Source: an uncultured Rhodobacter sp. (GTDB lineage: Bacteria > Pseudomonadota > Alphaproteobacteria > Rhodobacterales > Rhodobacteraceae). From it: 11,279 bases of DNA. Location: NCBI GenBank assembly GCA_937901435.1, contig CALGTJ010000092.1, forward strand, positions 1 through 11,279, in the 5' to 3' direction. The notes beneath the pieces were generated by a model, which was not told where the DNA came from, searched no databases, and worked only from the letters and a program-made list of their open reading frames with translations. Positions 10,527 through 11,279 of this stretch are shown in pieces (position 1 is the stretch's first letter; every line of letters starts with the position of its first letter). The position numbers and the translations under genes are program-made.

Positions 10527-10976
10527 CTATCGCCAGTGTGAAATATCCGGCCCCTTGGTCTTTGGGTCCACCCCTAGTGTTTCGATCCTCAGCCCTGCAA
10601 TATCCTGCAACGCGTGTCGGATATAGGGGATCTGGCGCGCGGCGCGGTGCATCGCGATCAGTTCTGTCAAAGACCCATTGGCATCTAACGTGTAGAGATG
10701 CACAAATTTTCTTTCTTCAATCGTTCCGGCAATGCTGTTGCCGCCCCGGTGCGAGGACGCAAGATATTCCCCGACAGGATGACCCGGTTTTACCGGAATA
10801 TCACGTGCGCCGAAAAATGTGGGAATGGTCAAACGATCAGGCCGCACCGTCAACAGAGGGCTGCGCCACGCATTGATAAAACCATACCCCAGCGCGCCTA
10901 TGCCGATGAAACCAAGGACGACCAGGGGTAGATTCCGGTAGGGGGCAGGATGACACCCTAAGGCTCCCGCGCCCAT
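10527..10976 (-). CDS. Small membrane-anchored protein of unknown function
   Basis: I do not recognise this 149-residue protein. It has one hydrophobic segment at about residues 16-36 (LPLVVLGFIGIGALGYGFIN). After this comes SPLLTVRPDRLTIPTFFGA at 39-57, a glycine-rich loop, and a probable beta-rich region with KFVHLYTLDANGSLTELIAM at 90-109. The amphipathic helix HRAARQIPYIRHALQDIAGL spans 110-129. The layout of helix, then beta strands, then a helix resembles membrane-tethered PH-like (YdbT/bPH-type) proteins, but this is only a shape-based guess. It is likely real, because GAGGGG (complement of 10983-10988) lies six bases before the ATG, and the frame runs to a stop just short of the shared hairpin. 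It uses more rare codons (TTA, CTA, AGA, ATA) than the PGC genes and faces them convergently, so it is probably not part of the superoperon. Confidence 0.75.
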   Translation of the reverse strand: MGAGALGCHPAPYRNLPLVVLGFIGIGALGYGFINAWRSPLLTVRPDRLTIPTFFGARDIPVKPGHPVGEYLASSHRGGNSIAGTIEERKFVHLYTLDANGSLTELIAMHRAARQIPYIRHALQDIAGLRIETLGVDPKTKGPDISHWR

Positions 10977-11079
10977 CTTTTGCCCCTCGTTTGAGCCCTG
11001 TGGTTGCCATCGTTGTGGCCATGAGTGCGGCGTACCCGTTTCGTGGCTGTGAAGGTGGCAAGATATAGGGATGATTACT

Positions 11080-11277
11080 TCACAACTTTGCCCCTACTTG
11101 CCGCCGCCACCGGTATTCGCCGGTGAGCAGGATGTGCGCCCACCCAAGCGGGGAGATATGCGCCAGTAGAGCGGGGTCGCAATTCAAGCCGGCCCGCTGA
11201 CGTGCGCCCACGGCCTGACCGAGATGCTTGGTGTTCCATGTGTGGATGCCCGCTTTGATGCAAGATATATTTTCGAC
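11080..11277 (-). mobile_element. tnpA: C-terminal end of a Tn3-family transposase (TnpA), 5' part outside the window
   Basis: On the - strand a frame open from base 11277 runs 65 residues to a TGA at 11080-11082. It encodes IHTWNTKHLGQAV, then RAGLNCDPALLAHISPLGW and HILLTGEYRWR. These match the conserved C-terminal end of Tn3-family (DDE type) transposases, where a WNT-x-x-L-x-x-A motif precedes an L-A-H-x-S/A-P-L-G-W-x-H-I-x-L-T-G-D/E-Y-x-W block. Such enzymes carry out replicative transposition. There is no start codon in the visible part, so the gene begins to the right of the window. It may be intact or a remnant. I could not find the 38-bp-type terminal repeat (GGGG...TAAG) between the stop and the neighbouring gene. 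Nothing is recognisable in the 103 bases between this stop and the ATG at 10976. Confidence 0.85.
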
Positions 11278-11279
11278 GG

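Noticed and set aside
11040..11080. Possible Tn3 terminal inverted repeat between the TnpA stop and the unnamed gene
   Set aside because: AGGG at 11067-11070 is the closest start, but there is no TAAG-type inner end at the expected 38-bp distance and only one end of the element can be seen.
11108..11125. Inverted repeat CACCGG / CCGGTG with a 6-base loop
   Set aside because: It falls in the codons for the conserved LTGEYRW block of the transposase, so it is probably a coding coincidence rather than a terminal repeat or att site.
11071..11169. A 32-codon ATG-started frame on the + strand
   Set aside because: Short, proline-rich, lacks a ribosome site and overlaps the transposase end antisense.
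11075..11263. A 62-codon ATG-started frame on the - strand at the right edge
   Set aside because: It is out of frame with the Tn3-type transposase motifs on the same strand; its own translation shows no motif.

Overview
The window is the right-hand end of a photosynthesis gene cluster (PGC) from a GC-rich alphaproteobacterium, most likely a Rhodobacterales / Roseobacter-group aerobic anoxygenic phototroph. The gene order bchH-bchL-bchM-lhaA-puhA-puhB-puhC-orf98-acsF-puhE-hemA, all on the + strand, is the arrangement known from purple phototrophs of that group. The O2-dependent cyclase gene acsF and the 5-aminolevulinate synthase hemA fit the same assignment.

Positions 1-3545 hold bacteriochlorophyll synthesis genes: the C-terminal half of the Mg-chelatase large subunit BchH, the nitrogenase-like BchL, and the Mg-protoporphyrin IX methyltransferase BchM. 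Positions 3542-7315 hold photosystem genes: LhaA (LH1 assembly), PuhA (reaction-centre H subunit), the assembly factors PuhB and PuhC, and a conserved 98-residue protein of unknown role. Positions 7312-10472 hold AcsF (the next enzyme after BchM), PuhE (membrane assembly factor) and HemA (first step of tetrapyrrole synthesis). The genes are very tightly packed. Several stops and starts overlap (TGATG, GTGA, ATGA, and an 11-bp overlap at puhE-hemA), which implies one translationally coupled superoperon. An internal hairpin lies between puhA and puhB.

After hemA there is a strong hairpin at 10487-10507 that probably ends both hemA and a convergent gene. That gene (10527-10976, - strand) encodes a small membrane-anchored protein I cannot name. 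At the right edge, on the - strand, an open frame without a start codon (11080-11277) encodes the C-terminal end of a Tn3-family transposase. The PGC therefore ends about 0.6 kb from a mobile element.

No tRNA, rRNA, CRISPR array or riboswitch was recognised. I do not see a wholly new system. The less usual points are the transposase end, the unnamed gene beside it, the uncharacterised 98-residue PGC protein, the puhA-puhB hairpin and an N-terminal extension on BchM.
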